Of a stretch of 64,000 bases of DNA, positions 11,751 through 22,425 are shown piece after piece. The position numbers and the translations under genes are program-made. Numbering within the stretch: the stretch's first letter is position 1; each line of letters opens with the position of its first letter. The DNA comes from Budorcas taxicolor. Its lineage: Eukaryota > Chordata > Mammalia > Artiodactyla > Bovidae. The DNA is taken from the NCBI RefSeq assembly GCF_023091745.1, contig NC_068912.1, forward strand, positions 101,301,567 to 101,365,566. Reading direction: 5' to 3'. Below the pieces are notes generated by a model, which was not told the DNA's origin, made no database searches, and was given only the letters and a program-made list of their open reading frames with translations.

Positions 11751-12229
11751 ATGCTTTTGTAAACTATAAACAGATACTGTACGGATGTTACTGGCAGATT
11801 TTATTAAGTGTTCGACATTGTACTAGATGTTGTGGCAGATCTAAAGGAATCATAAATCTGCCTTTTTAGAATTTGTAATCTTGTTGGGGGAAAGAAATAT
11901 GACACAGAAGACAGCAATAATATGGCCGCCTATAAGATCACTGTCTGCCAGAGAACTCTCCTCATCTAGTAAATATGTGCCTTATTTTCTTTCATTGCTC
12001 CCCTCCACAGCATAGAATCTAGTGTGTAATACACATATAGTTACTGTTGGCTAAATGTGGATGTCCTTAAATACTATTCCCATTTACACAGTGAGCAGAC
12101 CTAGGTTATTATTTACAGAGAAGCAGTTGTACTTTCCTTCTGTTCCATGCAGTGAACTTGAGATTCATCCACTTAATTTGGCTAAGCAGTATCTTGATTG
12201 CCCCTCTTTTTCTTTAACTTTTTATTTTT

Positions 12230-12630
12230 TGTATTTACTTATTATTTTTAACAAATAAAAATTATATGTTTAAGATAAGCAGCATAAAGTTTTGATATAT
12301 GTAAACATTATAAAATGACTACCACAAACTAATTAAAATATCCATCATCTCGTTAACTTTTCAATTTTTTATATAATTTCACATTTACAGGTTATAGGGG
12401 TAGTACAGAGATTGCATATATCCTTTACCCAGATTGCCCACTCTTTCCCTCTTATGTATTCAATATATCTGATGTATATACAATATATTATATAATCATT
12501 ATTTTTCTGAATTATTTATGAGAATAAATTGCAGATATGATTCCCTTTGCCTTTAACACATCAATGTGTGTCTTTCCCCCATACTCCTAGCCCAGAAAGG
12601 ACAATCTCCTAAGATAGGAAATTACATTGG
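12230..12630 (-). repeat. Old L1 LINE fragment, antisense
   Basis: Diverged L1M-like sequence: agttttgatatatgtaaac, ccatcatctcgttaa, ctttacccagattgcccac and tgagaataaattgcagatat. Assigned by resemblance only. Confidence 0.6.
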
Positions 12631-12867
12631 CATAATACTTTAGTCTGCAGACTTTATTCAAGTTCACTAGCTAACCTAATTATATCCTCTAGAGCAATAC
12701 AAAACAATTCTGACTGCCCATGTTTTAAACACTGTGAAGAGTATGTGTTAAATAATACTCCTGTATTTGGTTCCAAAAGCATTGTGAGCAGGTGCCCTGT
12801 CCCCTGACTTAGTCACACAGGCATGGCCAATGGCTTTGTTTGATTTTCCTTTTTGTGTGTGATTCAG

Positions 12868-12979
12868 TGGAGCAGCGTGACTTCGTTGGAGTGGACAGCA
12901 CAGGCAAGAGGCTGCTCTTCATGGCTAATGAAGCAGACTTGGATGAGGAGCTGATCATTAAGGGATCCATCCTACAGAA
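12868..12979 (+). CDS. EIF2B3: EIF2B3 internal exon B (about residues 152-188)
   Basis: The first two bases complete the Val split with the previous exon. Then 36 full codons encode EQRDFVGVDSTGKRLLFMAN and on to SILQ, and two bases (AA) start a split Lys codon. The acceptor is GATTCAG ending at 12867; the donor GTAAGC starts at 12980. The segment continues the nucleotidyltransferase-like domain of eIF2B gamma. The length of 112 nt fits exactly between the phase-1 end of the exon upstream and the phase-2 start of the exon downstream. Confidence 0.97.
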
Positions 12980-13274
12980 GTAAGCCCTGGGGTTTTTCTT
13001 TTTGGCAGTTCTCCTTGTCTTAAAACAAAATAAAACCACCCAGTGGATGGGAAAAACGAAATGAAAACTAGATTAATCTCTGTGAAACTGACAAAAGTAT
13101 GTGAATGTTTTCCCATGAGGTAGGATAGAGGCTTTTCTTCACCACACAAGCTTAGCTTTTCCCTATGTCTTTTCTGGCCACGGTAGAATCAGATCCTGCT
13201 TCAGAGCAGAGCAAGTGGCTGTGGAGAGAACAGGGAACAGAACTATCTTTCGACAGTGTTATAGAGCTTCCTGT

Positions 13275-13935
13275 TTTTTGTTTAACCGTGGTAAACACAC
13301 AACATAAAATTCATCACTTTAACCATCTTTAAGGGTACAGTTCAGTAGTAGTATGTGTATTGACACTGTTGTGAAGCAGATTTCTGAAACTTTTTCATCT
13401 TGCAAACATGAAACTCACAACTCTGCTTTATCTCCTCTCCCCAGCCCCCAGTAACCACCATTTGACTTTCTGTTTTTCTGAATTTGACTACTTTAAGTAC
13501 CATTTATAAGTGAAATCATATACTATTTGTATTTGTCACTGACTTCTTTCACTTCATTAGTATAATGTCCTCTAGGTTTATTCACATTGTAGCATGTGTC
13601 AGAATTTTTTTTCCTTTTCAAGGCTTCTTAAATTCCATTGTGTATATACACCACATTTTCTCTATCTGTTAATCAATCAGTGGACATTTGGGTTGCTTCC
13701 ACCTCTTGGCTTTTGTGAATAATGCTGCAGTGAACATGGATGTACAAATATCCCTTTGAGATCCTGCTTTGAATTCTTCTGGATATATACCAGAGGTGAG
13801 ATTGCTGGATTATTTGATAGTTCCCTATTTTTTATTTTTTAAGGAGTGTCCATACTGTTTTCCATTTTACAATCCCACCAACCATGCACAAAGGTTCTAA
13901 TTGCTCTATATTCTCATTAACATGCGTTATTTTCT
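13275..13935 (-). repeat. L1 LINE fragment, antisense
   Basis: Paralogous to 8735-9350: acacacaacataaaattcat, ccagtaaccaccatttgac, tggacatttgggttgcttcc and attgctggattatttga in the same order. Confidence 0.8.
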
Positions 13936-14376
13936 GTTTTGTTTTGTTTTTGATAGTAGTCATCCCAATGGCTACACATAGGCAACATAGTCACATTTTC
14001 TTTAATCAGCATTTTATTGACTACTTCAGAAGCCACTATCCTCAGTGGGCATCACTGCCTGATGCCACTACATAGCAATGCTTAATAAATGTTTGGAACC
14101 TGGATGAAATGAATGTGAGAGGGAAAATTGGGAAAGAAAAGTGTCTTACTGGTTGGTATGTTTTTTCCATGGTTGGTGTGTTTTTTCCTGTTTGTTTGTT
14201 TTGCTCTCCAGCACAGTAGAGGTAGAAGACATATTTTAGTGTATATATTTTAATGAAAATGAAGTTAAACTCTAGTTTCAATTGGCCCAGTTACCCCTAT
14301 GGATAAGAGTTCTATATTAGAGCTTTGGTTGTCTCATCTGTAAAAATGAGTTTAATAATAATAGGGCTGCTATGGG

Positions 14377-14653
14377 AAATTTGTTGTTGTTCAGTCATTC
14401 AGTCATGTCCAACTCTTTGCGACCCCATGAACTGCAGCACACCAGGTTTCCCTGTCCTTCACCATCTCCTGGAGTTTGCTCAAACTCACGTCCATTGAAT
14501 CAGTGGTGCCATCCAACCATCTCGTCCTCTGTCATCCCCTTCTCCTGCCTTCAGTCTTTCCCAGCATCAGGGTCTTTTCCAACGAGTCAGCTCTTCGCAT
14601 CAGATGGCCAAAGTATTGGAGCTTCAGCTTCAGCATCAGTCTTTCCAATAAAT
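14377..14653 (-). mobile_element. BovB (RTE) LINE 3' fragment
   Basis: Minus-strand BovB 3' end: gttcagtcattcagtcatgt, gcgaccccatgaactgcag, cagcatcagggtctttt, ggccaaagtattggagct. Matches the same segment at 18308, 35522 and 51458. Translation of the reverse strand gives no intact frame. Confidence 0.85.
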
Positions 14654-14837
14654 GTATGCAAAACAGTTAGCATAATGCCTGTTCCATAGTAGGTGACCAA
14701 AACATAGTAAACATCACCTATAAATAAACAGCTCTTGAGGAAAACACTTGTGAATTAAAGTGGCTACTTCAGGTTTTATCACAGAACTTCCTACTACTAG
14801 TTTCTAATCAAGTGTGAGAAATAATTTAAAAACCGGC

Positions 14838-15137
14838 AGAGGGACTTCCCTGGTGGTACAGTAGATAAGGATCCACCTGCCAATGCAGGGGACGCAGGTT
14901 CGGTCCCTGGTCCTAGAAGATTCAACATGCCATGGAGGAACTAAGCCCATGCGCCATGACTGCTGAGCCTGAGTGCTGCAGTTACTGAAGCCTGTGTGTC
15001 TAGAGCCTGGGTGCCACAAGAGAAGCCATTGTAGTGAGAAGCCTTGGCACTGCAACAAAGAGTAACCCCTGCTCGTTGCAACAAAGACCCAGCACAACCA
15101 TTAAATAAATAAATAAACTTAAAAAATTTTAAAACTG
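14838..15137 (+). mobile_element. CHR/Bov-t type SINE, long form
   Basis: Starts gggacttccctggtgg, then aatgcaggggacgcaggttc, then the extended part with gaagcctgtg, gagaagcc and the tail taaataaataaata. Diverged AAAAC(C/T)GGCAG repeats flank it near 14828 and 15131. Confidence 0.8.
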
Positions 15138-15769
15138 GCAGTTTCAACCGTAGCAAACACAGTAGGATAATTAAACACAATAAAGCTCAAAAATTGGTGA
15201 CCAAGGAAAGAAGCAAGATTCCAATGAGGAACAGAAAGGAAGACCAGTAGGCTCTCAGCTCCACCCTATCAGCATTCCCCAGAAGCCATACTGATGTCTT
15301 AATGAAATCCTGCAAATTCTCACTAATAGCTCCAGATCTGAAAAGAAGCAAACTGAGTACCTATCTGTACATTTATCTTCTGACTGAGAAGCAGTAGAAA
15401 CACTACCGAGGAGTAAATGATGCACCAGGGAAAATGAACAATTTTCCCTGAGGTTGACTGTAACAGAAACAAAAGATCTGGCCTTAAACAATGAACAGGT
15501 GAAATAAGGTGAAGCTAGAGACTTCCATAGAAATGGGGTAACTCCTTAGGTATATGGAATGAAACAAGAATGTTTAACAGAATCTTGGGATAGAGAAGTA
15601 ATCGAACAAAGACTCTACGATACCTTGATGAGTTCCTTATACCCTTTCCATCTCTCCCACACACATCATTCCCTGAAGCTGTAGAAAAGTACACAGAATA
15701 CAAAATAACCAAGACTCACATGATAGCCACTCTCAGATATGAAAGGATAAAAGATAAGAATTCATCTAT

Positions 15770-15957
15770 GGGACTTCCTGGTGGTCCAGTGGCTGAGATT
15801 CTGCATTCCCAATGCAGGGGGCCCAGATTCAGTCCCTGGCCAGGAAACTAGATCCCATGTGCCATAATTAAGACCTCACATACTCTAACTAAAAGATCCC
15901 ACATGCTACAAATAAAACCCAGTGCAGCCAAATAAATAAATATAAACATTTTAAGAA
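15770..15957 (+). mobile_element. CHR-type SINE with 14-bp target-site duplication
   Basis: Plus-strand copy (acttcctggtggtccagtgg, cccaatgcagggggccc, tail aaataaataaatat). Flanks AAGAATTCATCTAT (15756-15769) and AAGAATTCACCTAT (15958-15971) are a 13/14 duplication. Confidence 0.88.
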
Positions 15958-15999
15958 AAGAATTCACCTATAATATATCACACTAAATAAAACAAGCAT

Positions 16000-16320
16000 G
16001 GGCTTCCCTGGTGGCTCAGTGGTAAAGAATCTGCCTACCAGTGCAAAAAACATGGGTTCCATCCCTGATCCGGGAAGATCCCACATGCTGTGGAGCAACT
16101 AAGTCACGCACCCCACAGCTGAGCCTGTTCTCTAGAGCCAGAGAGCTGCAAATGCTGAGCCCACTAGCCACAACTCCTGAAGCCTGTGCACTCTAGAGCC
16201 CATGCTCTGCAACAAGAGAAGTGACCACAATGAGAATCTCATGCACTGCAACTAGAGAAAAGCCTGTGCAGCAAGGAAGACCCAGCATAGCTAAAAATAA
16301 ATAAAACTATTTTTTTTAAA
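16000..16320 (+). mobile_element. CHR/Bov-t type SINE, long form
   Basis: gggcttccctggtggctcag, ccctgatccgggaagatccc, ggagcaactaag, then gaagcctgtgcactc, ctctgcaacaagagaag and the tail aaaaataaataaaac. Confidence 0.85.
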
Positions 16321-16429
16321 CATGAATAAGACCAAAAGACTCAATCTATCCAACTGTGCAAACGCATAGCTAAAATTAGAGCAAGAAAAATAGACTGCAC
16401 AAACCTGTCCTGAGAAAAACAACTCAGTG

Positions 16430-17405
16430 AATATCTGTATACAGGTCAGGAAGCAACAGTTAGAATTGGACATGGAACAACAGACTGGCTCCAAACAGGA
16501 AAAGGAGTACATCAAGCCTATATATTGTCACCCTGCTTATTTAACTTATATGCAGAGTATATCATGAGAAACACTGGGTTGGAGGAAGCACAAGCTGGAA
16601 TCAAGATTGCCAGGAGAAATATCAATAACCTCAGATATGCAGATGACACCACCCTTATGACAGAAAGTGAAGAAGAACTGAAGAGCCTCTTGATGAAAGT
16701 GAAAGAAGAGAGTGAAAAAGTTGGCTTAAAGCTCAACATTCAGAAAATGAAAATCATGGCATCTGGTCCCATCACTTCATGGGAAATAGATGGGGAAACA
16801 GTGGCTGACTTTATTTTTCTGGGCTCCAGTATCACTGCAGATGGTGATTGCAGCCATGAAATTAAAAGACGCTTGCTCCTTGGAAGGAAAGTTATGACCA
16901 ACCTAGACAGCATATTAAAAAGCAAGACATTCCTTTGCCAACAAAGGTCCGTCTAGTCAAGGCTATGGTTTTTCCAGTAGTCATGTATGGATGTGAGAAT
17001 TGGACAATAAAGAAAGCTGAGCATAGAAGAATTGATGCTTTTGAAGTGTGGTGTTGGAAAAGACTCTTGCAAGTCCCTTGGACTGCGAGGAGATCCAACC
17101 AGTCCATCCTAAGGGAGATCAGTCCTGAGTGTTCATTGGAGGGACTGATGTTGAAGCTGAAACTCCAATACTTTGGCCACCTGATGTGAAGAGGTGACTC
17201 ATTTGAAAAGACCCTGATGCTGGGAAAGATTGAGGGCAGGAGTAGACAGGGACGACAGAGGGTGAGATGGTTGGATGGCATCACTGACACAATGGACATG
17301 GGTTTGGGTAGACTCCGGGAGCCAGTGATGGACAGGGAGGCCTGGCGTACTGCGGTTCACGGGGTCGCAAAGAGTCGGACACAACTGAGCAACTGAACTG
17401 AACTG
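16430..17405 (+). mobile_element. BovB (RTE) LINE, 5'-truncated, reverse transcriptase remnant
   Basis: Encodes the C-terminal part of the BovB reverse transcriptase. The longest frame (16525-16956) begins SPCLFNLYAEYIM and keeps the catalytic YADD box (LRYADDTTLMTES). It breaks by frameshift near 16925; the next frame (16935-17189) continues VKAMVFPVVMYGCENW to KLQYFGHLM. The element ends with the BovB/BovA-type 3' tail (agtcggacacaactgagc, actgaactgaactgg). The N-terminal reverse transcriptase and endonuclease parts are missing. Inactive by truncation and frameshift. Confidence 0.93.
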
Positions 17406-17726
17406 GATTGAATACAAAGAATTTCCTTACAAATATATAATTCTAAATAAATTTATATTTTTAAAAAAGGCAAAAATATATATATATATAATTCTACAAC
17501 TGCAGAACAACTCAATGGACTGTGAATTTAATAAATAAGAGTTCAGTGATGAGATGGTGTTATGAAAACAAATTGAGATAAAAGAAAATAGTACAGAAAC
17601 GAAAATAAATTGAGTACCAAATAACTACAGAATTAATTAATTTTAAAATTGCAAAGAACAGAAGTGATACAACTGAAAATCAAATTTTATATATAAAGGA
17701 AAAATTTAAGATATCCAGTACTTTAG

Positions 17727-17965
17727 TGGAGAAGGCGATGGCACCCCACTCTAGTACTCTTGCCTGGAAAATCCCATGGACAGAGGAGCCTGGTAGGCTG
17801 CGGTCCATGGGGTCGTGAAGAGTCGGACACGACTGAGTGACTTCCCTTTCACTTTTCACTTTCATGCATTGGAGAAGGAAATGGCAGGGATGGGGGAGCC
17901 TGGTGGGCTGCCGTCTATGGGGTCACACAGAGTCGGACACGACTGAAGTGACTTAGTGGCAGCAG
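17727..17965 (+). mobile_element. BOV-A2 SINE with 11-bp target-site duplication
   Basis: Two BovA units (ggagaaggcgatggcacccc and ggagaaggaaatggca), with part of the second unit deleted, ending in a short agc tail. Flanked by CAGTACTTTAG at 17716-17726 and 17966-17976. Confidence 0.92.
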
Positions 17966-18109
17966 CAGTACTTTAGATGAAAAATGAAAATAATTGAAAT
18001 TAGAATCTAATAGAAATAAGACAGAAAGATAATTCAATATAATTAATATCTCATGTGGTCAAAAGATGCATTCAGAGATACAAAGGATTCATGGTAAAAT
18101 AATTCAAGT

Positions 18110-18225
18110 GTTTTGGGGAGGGGCACGCCATGCAAAATCTTAGTTCCCTGACTGGGAATTGAATCCCTGCCCCCTGCATTGGAAACACAAGAGTCTTAAC
18201 CACTTGGACTACCAGGGAAATCCAG
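18110..18225 (-). mobile_element. CHR-type tRNA-derived SINE
   Basis: Minus strand: ttagttccctgactgggaat, ccctgcattggaaacac, accactt and accagggaaatcc. Confidence 0.8.
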
Positions 18226-18307
18226 CACTTGATTTTAAATCTTTTATTCCCCCAGTGAATCATTTAGGATTTTATTATCCAGAATTTTGAAGGATCCCAA
18301 AAGGAGC

Positions 18308-19102
18308 ATCAGTTCAGTTCAGTCGCTCAGTCTTGTCTGATTCTTTGCGACCGCATGGACTGCAGTACGCCAGGCCTCCCTGTCCATCACCAACTCCTGG
18401 AGTTTACTCAAACCCATGTCCATTGTGTCAGTGATGCCATCCAACCATCTCATCCTCTGTTGTCCCCTTCTCCTCCCGCCTTCAAACTTACCCAGCATCG
18501 GGGTCTTTTCAAATAAGTCAGTTCTTCGCATCAGGTGGCCGAAGTATTATTGGAGTTTCACCTTCAACATCAGTCCCTCCAATGAATATTGAGGACTGAT
18601 TTCCTTTAGGATGGACTGGTTGGATCTCCTTGCAGTCCAAGGGACTCTCAAGAGTCTTCTCCAACACCACAGTTCAAAAGCATCAATTTTTCAGCACTCA
18701 GCTTTCTTTATAGTCCAGCTCTCACATCCATACGTGACCACTGGAAAAACCATAGCCTTGACTAGACGGACCTTTGTTGGCAAAGAAGTGTCTCTGCTTT
18801 TTAATATGCTATCTAGGTTGGTCATAACTTTACTTCTGAGGAGTAGGCGTCTTTTAATTTCATGACCTCAGTCACCATTTGCAGTGATTTTAGAGCCCAA
18901 GAAAATAAAGTCAGCCACTGTTTCTGCTGTTTCCCCATCTATTTGGCATGAAGTAATGGGACCGGATGCCATGATCTTAGTTTTCTGAATATTGAGCTTT
19001 AAGCCAACTTTTTCACTCTCCTCTTTCACTTTCATCAAGAGGCTCTTTAGTTCTTCTCTTTCTGCCATAAAGGTGGTGTCATCTGCATATCTGAGCATAA
19101 AG
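18308..19102 (-). mobile_element. BovB (RTE) LINE, 3' part
   Basis: Minus-strand copy from the 3' tail (ttcagttcagtcgctcagtc) up to the reverse-transcriptase catalytic region. The reverse frame 19098-18868 starts at LRYADDTTFMAE, preserving YADD, and runs through VGLKLNIQKTKIMASGP before it breaks. It lies in opposite orientation to the copies at 16430 and 19493 and is similar to both. Confidence 0.92.
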
Positions 19103-19182
19103 CATACTTATTTCCTCAGACAACTTCTGTACATGTTAGAGAGACATTGCAAACACTGTAGTAGAGAAAAATAGACACCCAT

Positions 19183-19212
19183 TTCAATCCAACATTTACT
19201 TGTTGGATTGAA
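19183..19212. repeat. 12-bp perfect hairpin
   Basis: TTCAATCCAACA, 6-base loop TTTACT, then the exact reverse complement TGTTGGATTGAA. It lies in unique sequence between two BovB copies. No T-run follows, and nothing suggests a function. Confidence 0.85.
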
Positions 19213-19492
19213 TTAGAAAAAACTACATACATATATCAGGCTGTTGGACTTTTAAAAAATCATAGTTCTCACAAAAACAGAAAATTTGTTTGTAACCAAA
19301 TCTGGATAGATGGTTGATTTGAAAGGTAGTCAGTGGACTCATTTAATTTCACATTATGAATCCGTCCATGGACTCATTTAATGTCACGTTGCCTTTTAAT
19401 GTTGTTGCTGGAGTTTGGGGCTGCCAGCAATCTCTTAAGTTCTCAAGAGAGGTGTTCATAAATTCAAATCATTTTTTTCTTCCTCATTAACT

Positions 19493-21972
19493 CTGGAAAG
19501 AAGACCTACAAGACCTTTTAGAACTAACACCCAAAAAAGATGTCCTTTTCATTATAGGGGACTGGAAAGCAAAAGTAGGAAGTCAAGAAACACTTGGAGT
19601 AACAAGCAAGTTTGGCCTTGGAGTACGGAATGAAGCAGGGCAAAGACTAATAGAGTTTTGCCAAGCAAATGCACTGGTCATAGCAAACACCCTCTTCCAA
19701 CAACACAAGAGAAGACTCTACACATGGACATCACCAGATGATCAACACCAAAATCAGATTGATTATATTCTTTGCAGCCAGAGGTGGAGAAGCTCTATAC
19801 AGTCAGCAAAAACAAGATCAGGAGCTGACTGTGGCTCAGATCATGAACTCCTTATTGCCTAATTCAGACTGAAATTGAAGAAAGTAGGGAAAACCACTAG
19901 ACCATTCAGGTATGACCTAAATCAAATCCCTTATGATTATACAGTGGAAGTGAGCAATAGATTTAAGGGACTAGATCTGATAGATAGAGTGCCTGATGAA
20001 CTATGAATGGAGGTTCGTGACATTGTACAGGAGACAGGGATCAAGACCATCCCCATGGGAAAGAAATGCAAAAAAGCAAAATGGCTGTCTAAGGAGGCCT
20101 TACAAATAGCTGTGAAAAGAAGAGAAGCGAAAAGCAAAGGAGAAAAGGAAAGATATAAGCATCTGAATGCAGAGTTCCAAAGAATAGCAAGAAGAGATAA
20201 GAAAGCCTTCCTCAGCGATCAATGCAAAGAAATAGAGGAAAACAACAGAATGGGAAAGACTAGAGATCTCTTCAAGAAAATTAGAGATAGCAAGGGAACA
20301 TTTCATGCAAATATGGGCTTGTTAAAGGACAGAAATGGTCTGGACCTAACAGAAGCAGAAGATATTAAGAAGAGGTGGCAGGAATACACAGAAGAACTGT
20401 ACAAAAAAGATCTTCACGACCAAGATAATCACGATGGTGTGATCACTCACCTAGAGCCAGACATCCTGGAATGTGAAGTCAAGTGGGCCTTGGAAAGCAT
20501 CACTATGAACAAAGCTAGTGAAGGTGATGGAATTCCAGTTGAGCTATTTCAGATCCTAAAAGATGATGCTGTGAAAGTGCTGCACTCAATATGCCAGCAA
20601 ATTTGGAAAACTCAGCAGTGGCCACAGGTCTGGAAAAGGTCAGTTTTTATTCCAATCCCAAAGAAAGGCAATGCCAAAGAACGTGCAAACTACCACACAA
20701 TTGCACTCATCTCACACGCTAGTAAAGTAATGCTCAACGTTCTCCAAGCCAGGCTTCAGCAATACGTGAACCGTGAACTTCCAGATGTTCAAGCTAGTTT
20801 TAGAAAAGGCAGAGGAACCAGAGATCAAATTGCCAACATCCAATGGATCATCAAAAAAGCAAGAGAGTTCCAGAAAAACATCTATTTCTGCTTTATTGAC
20901 TATGCCAAAGACTTTGACTGTGTGGATCACAATAAACTGTGGAAAATTCTTCAAGAGATGGGAATACCAGACCAGCTGACCTGCCTCTTGAGAAACCTAT
21001 ATGCAGATCAGGAAGCAACAGTTAGAACTGGATATGGAATAGCAGACTGGTTCCAAAAAGGAAAAGGAGTATGTCAAGGCTGTATATTGTCACCCTGCTT
21101 ACTTAACTTCTATGCAGAGTACATCATGAGAAACGCTGGGCTGGAAGAAGCACAAGCTGGAATCAAGATTGCCAGGAGAAATATCAATAACCTCAGATAT
21201 GCAAATGACACCACCCTTATGACATAAAGTGAAGAAGAACTGAAGAGCCTCTTGATGAAAGTGAAAGAGGAGAGTGAAAAAGTTGGCTTAAAGCTCAACA
21301 TTCAGAAAACGAAGATCATGGCATCTGGTCCCATCACTTCATGGGAAATAGATGGGTAAACAGTGGAAACAGTGTCAGACTTTATTTTTGGGGCTCCAAA
21401 ATCACTGCAGATGGTGACTGCAGCCATGAAATGGAAAGATGCTTACTCCTTGGAAGAAAGTTATGACCAACCTAGATAGCATATTAAAAAGCAGAGACAT
21501 TATTTTGCCAACAAAGGTCCGTCTAGTCAAGGCTATGGTTTTTCCTGTGGTCATGTATGGATGTGAGAGTTAGACTGTGAAGAAAGCTGAGCGCCGAAGA
21601 ATTGATGCTTTTGAACTGTGGTGTTGGAGAAGACTCTTGAGAGTCCCTTGGACTGCAAGAAGATCCAACCAGTCCATTCTGAAGGAGATCAGCCCTGGCA
21701 TTTCCTTGGAAGTAATGATGCTAAGGCTGAAACTCCAGTACTTTGGCCACCTCATGTGAAGAGTTGACTTATTGGAAAAGATTCTGATGCTGGGAGGGAT
21801 TGGGGGCAGGAGGAAAAGGGGATGACAGAGGATGAGATGGCTGGATGGCATCACTGACTCGATGGACGTGAGTTTGAGTGAGCTCCGGGAGTTGGTGATG
21901 GACAGGGTGGCCTGGCGTGTTGTGATTCATGGGGTCGCAAAGAGTCGGACACGACTGAGCAACTGAACTGAA
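19493..21972 (+). mobile_element. BovB (RTE) LINE, longest copy, endonuclease C-part plus reverse transcriptase
   Basis: This 2.5-kb copy retains the second half of the apurinic-type endonuclease: GDWKA near 19557 (usually GDWNA in such nucleases), QIDYI near 19757 and the SDHELL motif near 19838. In-frame stops follow at 19860 and 20004. A 406-codon frame (20007-21227) covers the linker and reverse transcriptase: RSVFIPIPKKGN, FCFIDYAKDFDCVDH, GVCQGCILSPCLL and the catalytic box, which reads YAND not YADD (Asp to Asn, codon 21204-21206). The frame stops at 21225 where the sister copy has Glu, and shifts later near 21390. The end carries the BovB tail actgagcaactgaactgaac. It is truncated at the 5' end and cannot be active. 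It is useful as the reference for other copies here. Confidence 0.96.
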
Positions 21973-22229
21973 CGCTGGAAAAGATATTGAGTTTTTGTTA
22001 TTTCTGGTATCAGAAGCCTAAATGATCAACTGCCATTTCATATCAGAGGAACATTTCTTTTATTCTTGTGGTTGCAGTCAGAGTGGTATCAACGTACAGC
22101 TCTTTCCTAAATACAAAGTAAAACTTGAGAAGTGCTAGCGTTCTCTCCTTTCTTAAGTGGTCACGGCCGTCAGAGAGCCTACTTTTCCTATAACATCAGG
22201 AAAGCATCATGGTTGTGTTGGTGGTAATG

Positions 22230-22425
22230 GTGATGATGACAATGAAGATGATAAGACAGCAGCCCTAGTTTTTCAAATTTTGTGCCTGGCATTGTGTTAA
22301 AGGCTTTTTTTTTTACACAATGGCTCTATGAAGTAGATTCTATTATATGCCACTTTACAGATGAGGAAATGAACAAGGATTAGTTAGAAATCAGAAATTC
22401 CAATAAATATTTGTTGAATGAATAA
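22230..22425 (+). repeat. MIR SINE remnant
   Basis: tgtgcctggcattgtgttaa, ggctctatgaagtaga and ccactttacagatgaggaaa in MIR order. Confidence 0.75.

Larger units (their letters stand above)
594..12867 (+). other. EIF2B3: EIF2B3 intron between exons A and B
   Basis: A 12.3-kb intron. It contains the GCSH retrocopy, several ruminant SINEs, MIR and L2 remnants, four antisense L1 fragments, the 99-bp direct repeat (4590, 5728) and the large inverted repeat (6108-6507). Stretches such as 1760-3290, 6510-7450 and 11100-11550 are AT-rich and show nothing I can name. The 660-715 stretch resembles a MIR/L2 tail but is too short to call. Confidence 0.85.

Noticed and set aside
14372..14689. 105-codon open frame and neighbouring frames as a small gene
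   Set aside because: Antisense of the BovB 3' end. The frame has no conserved start context or protein family.
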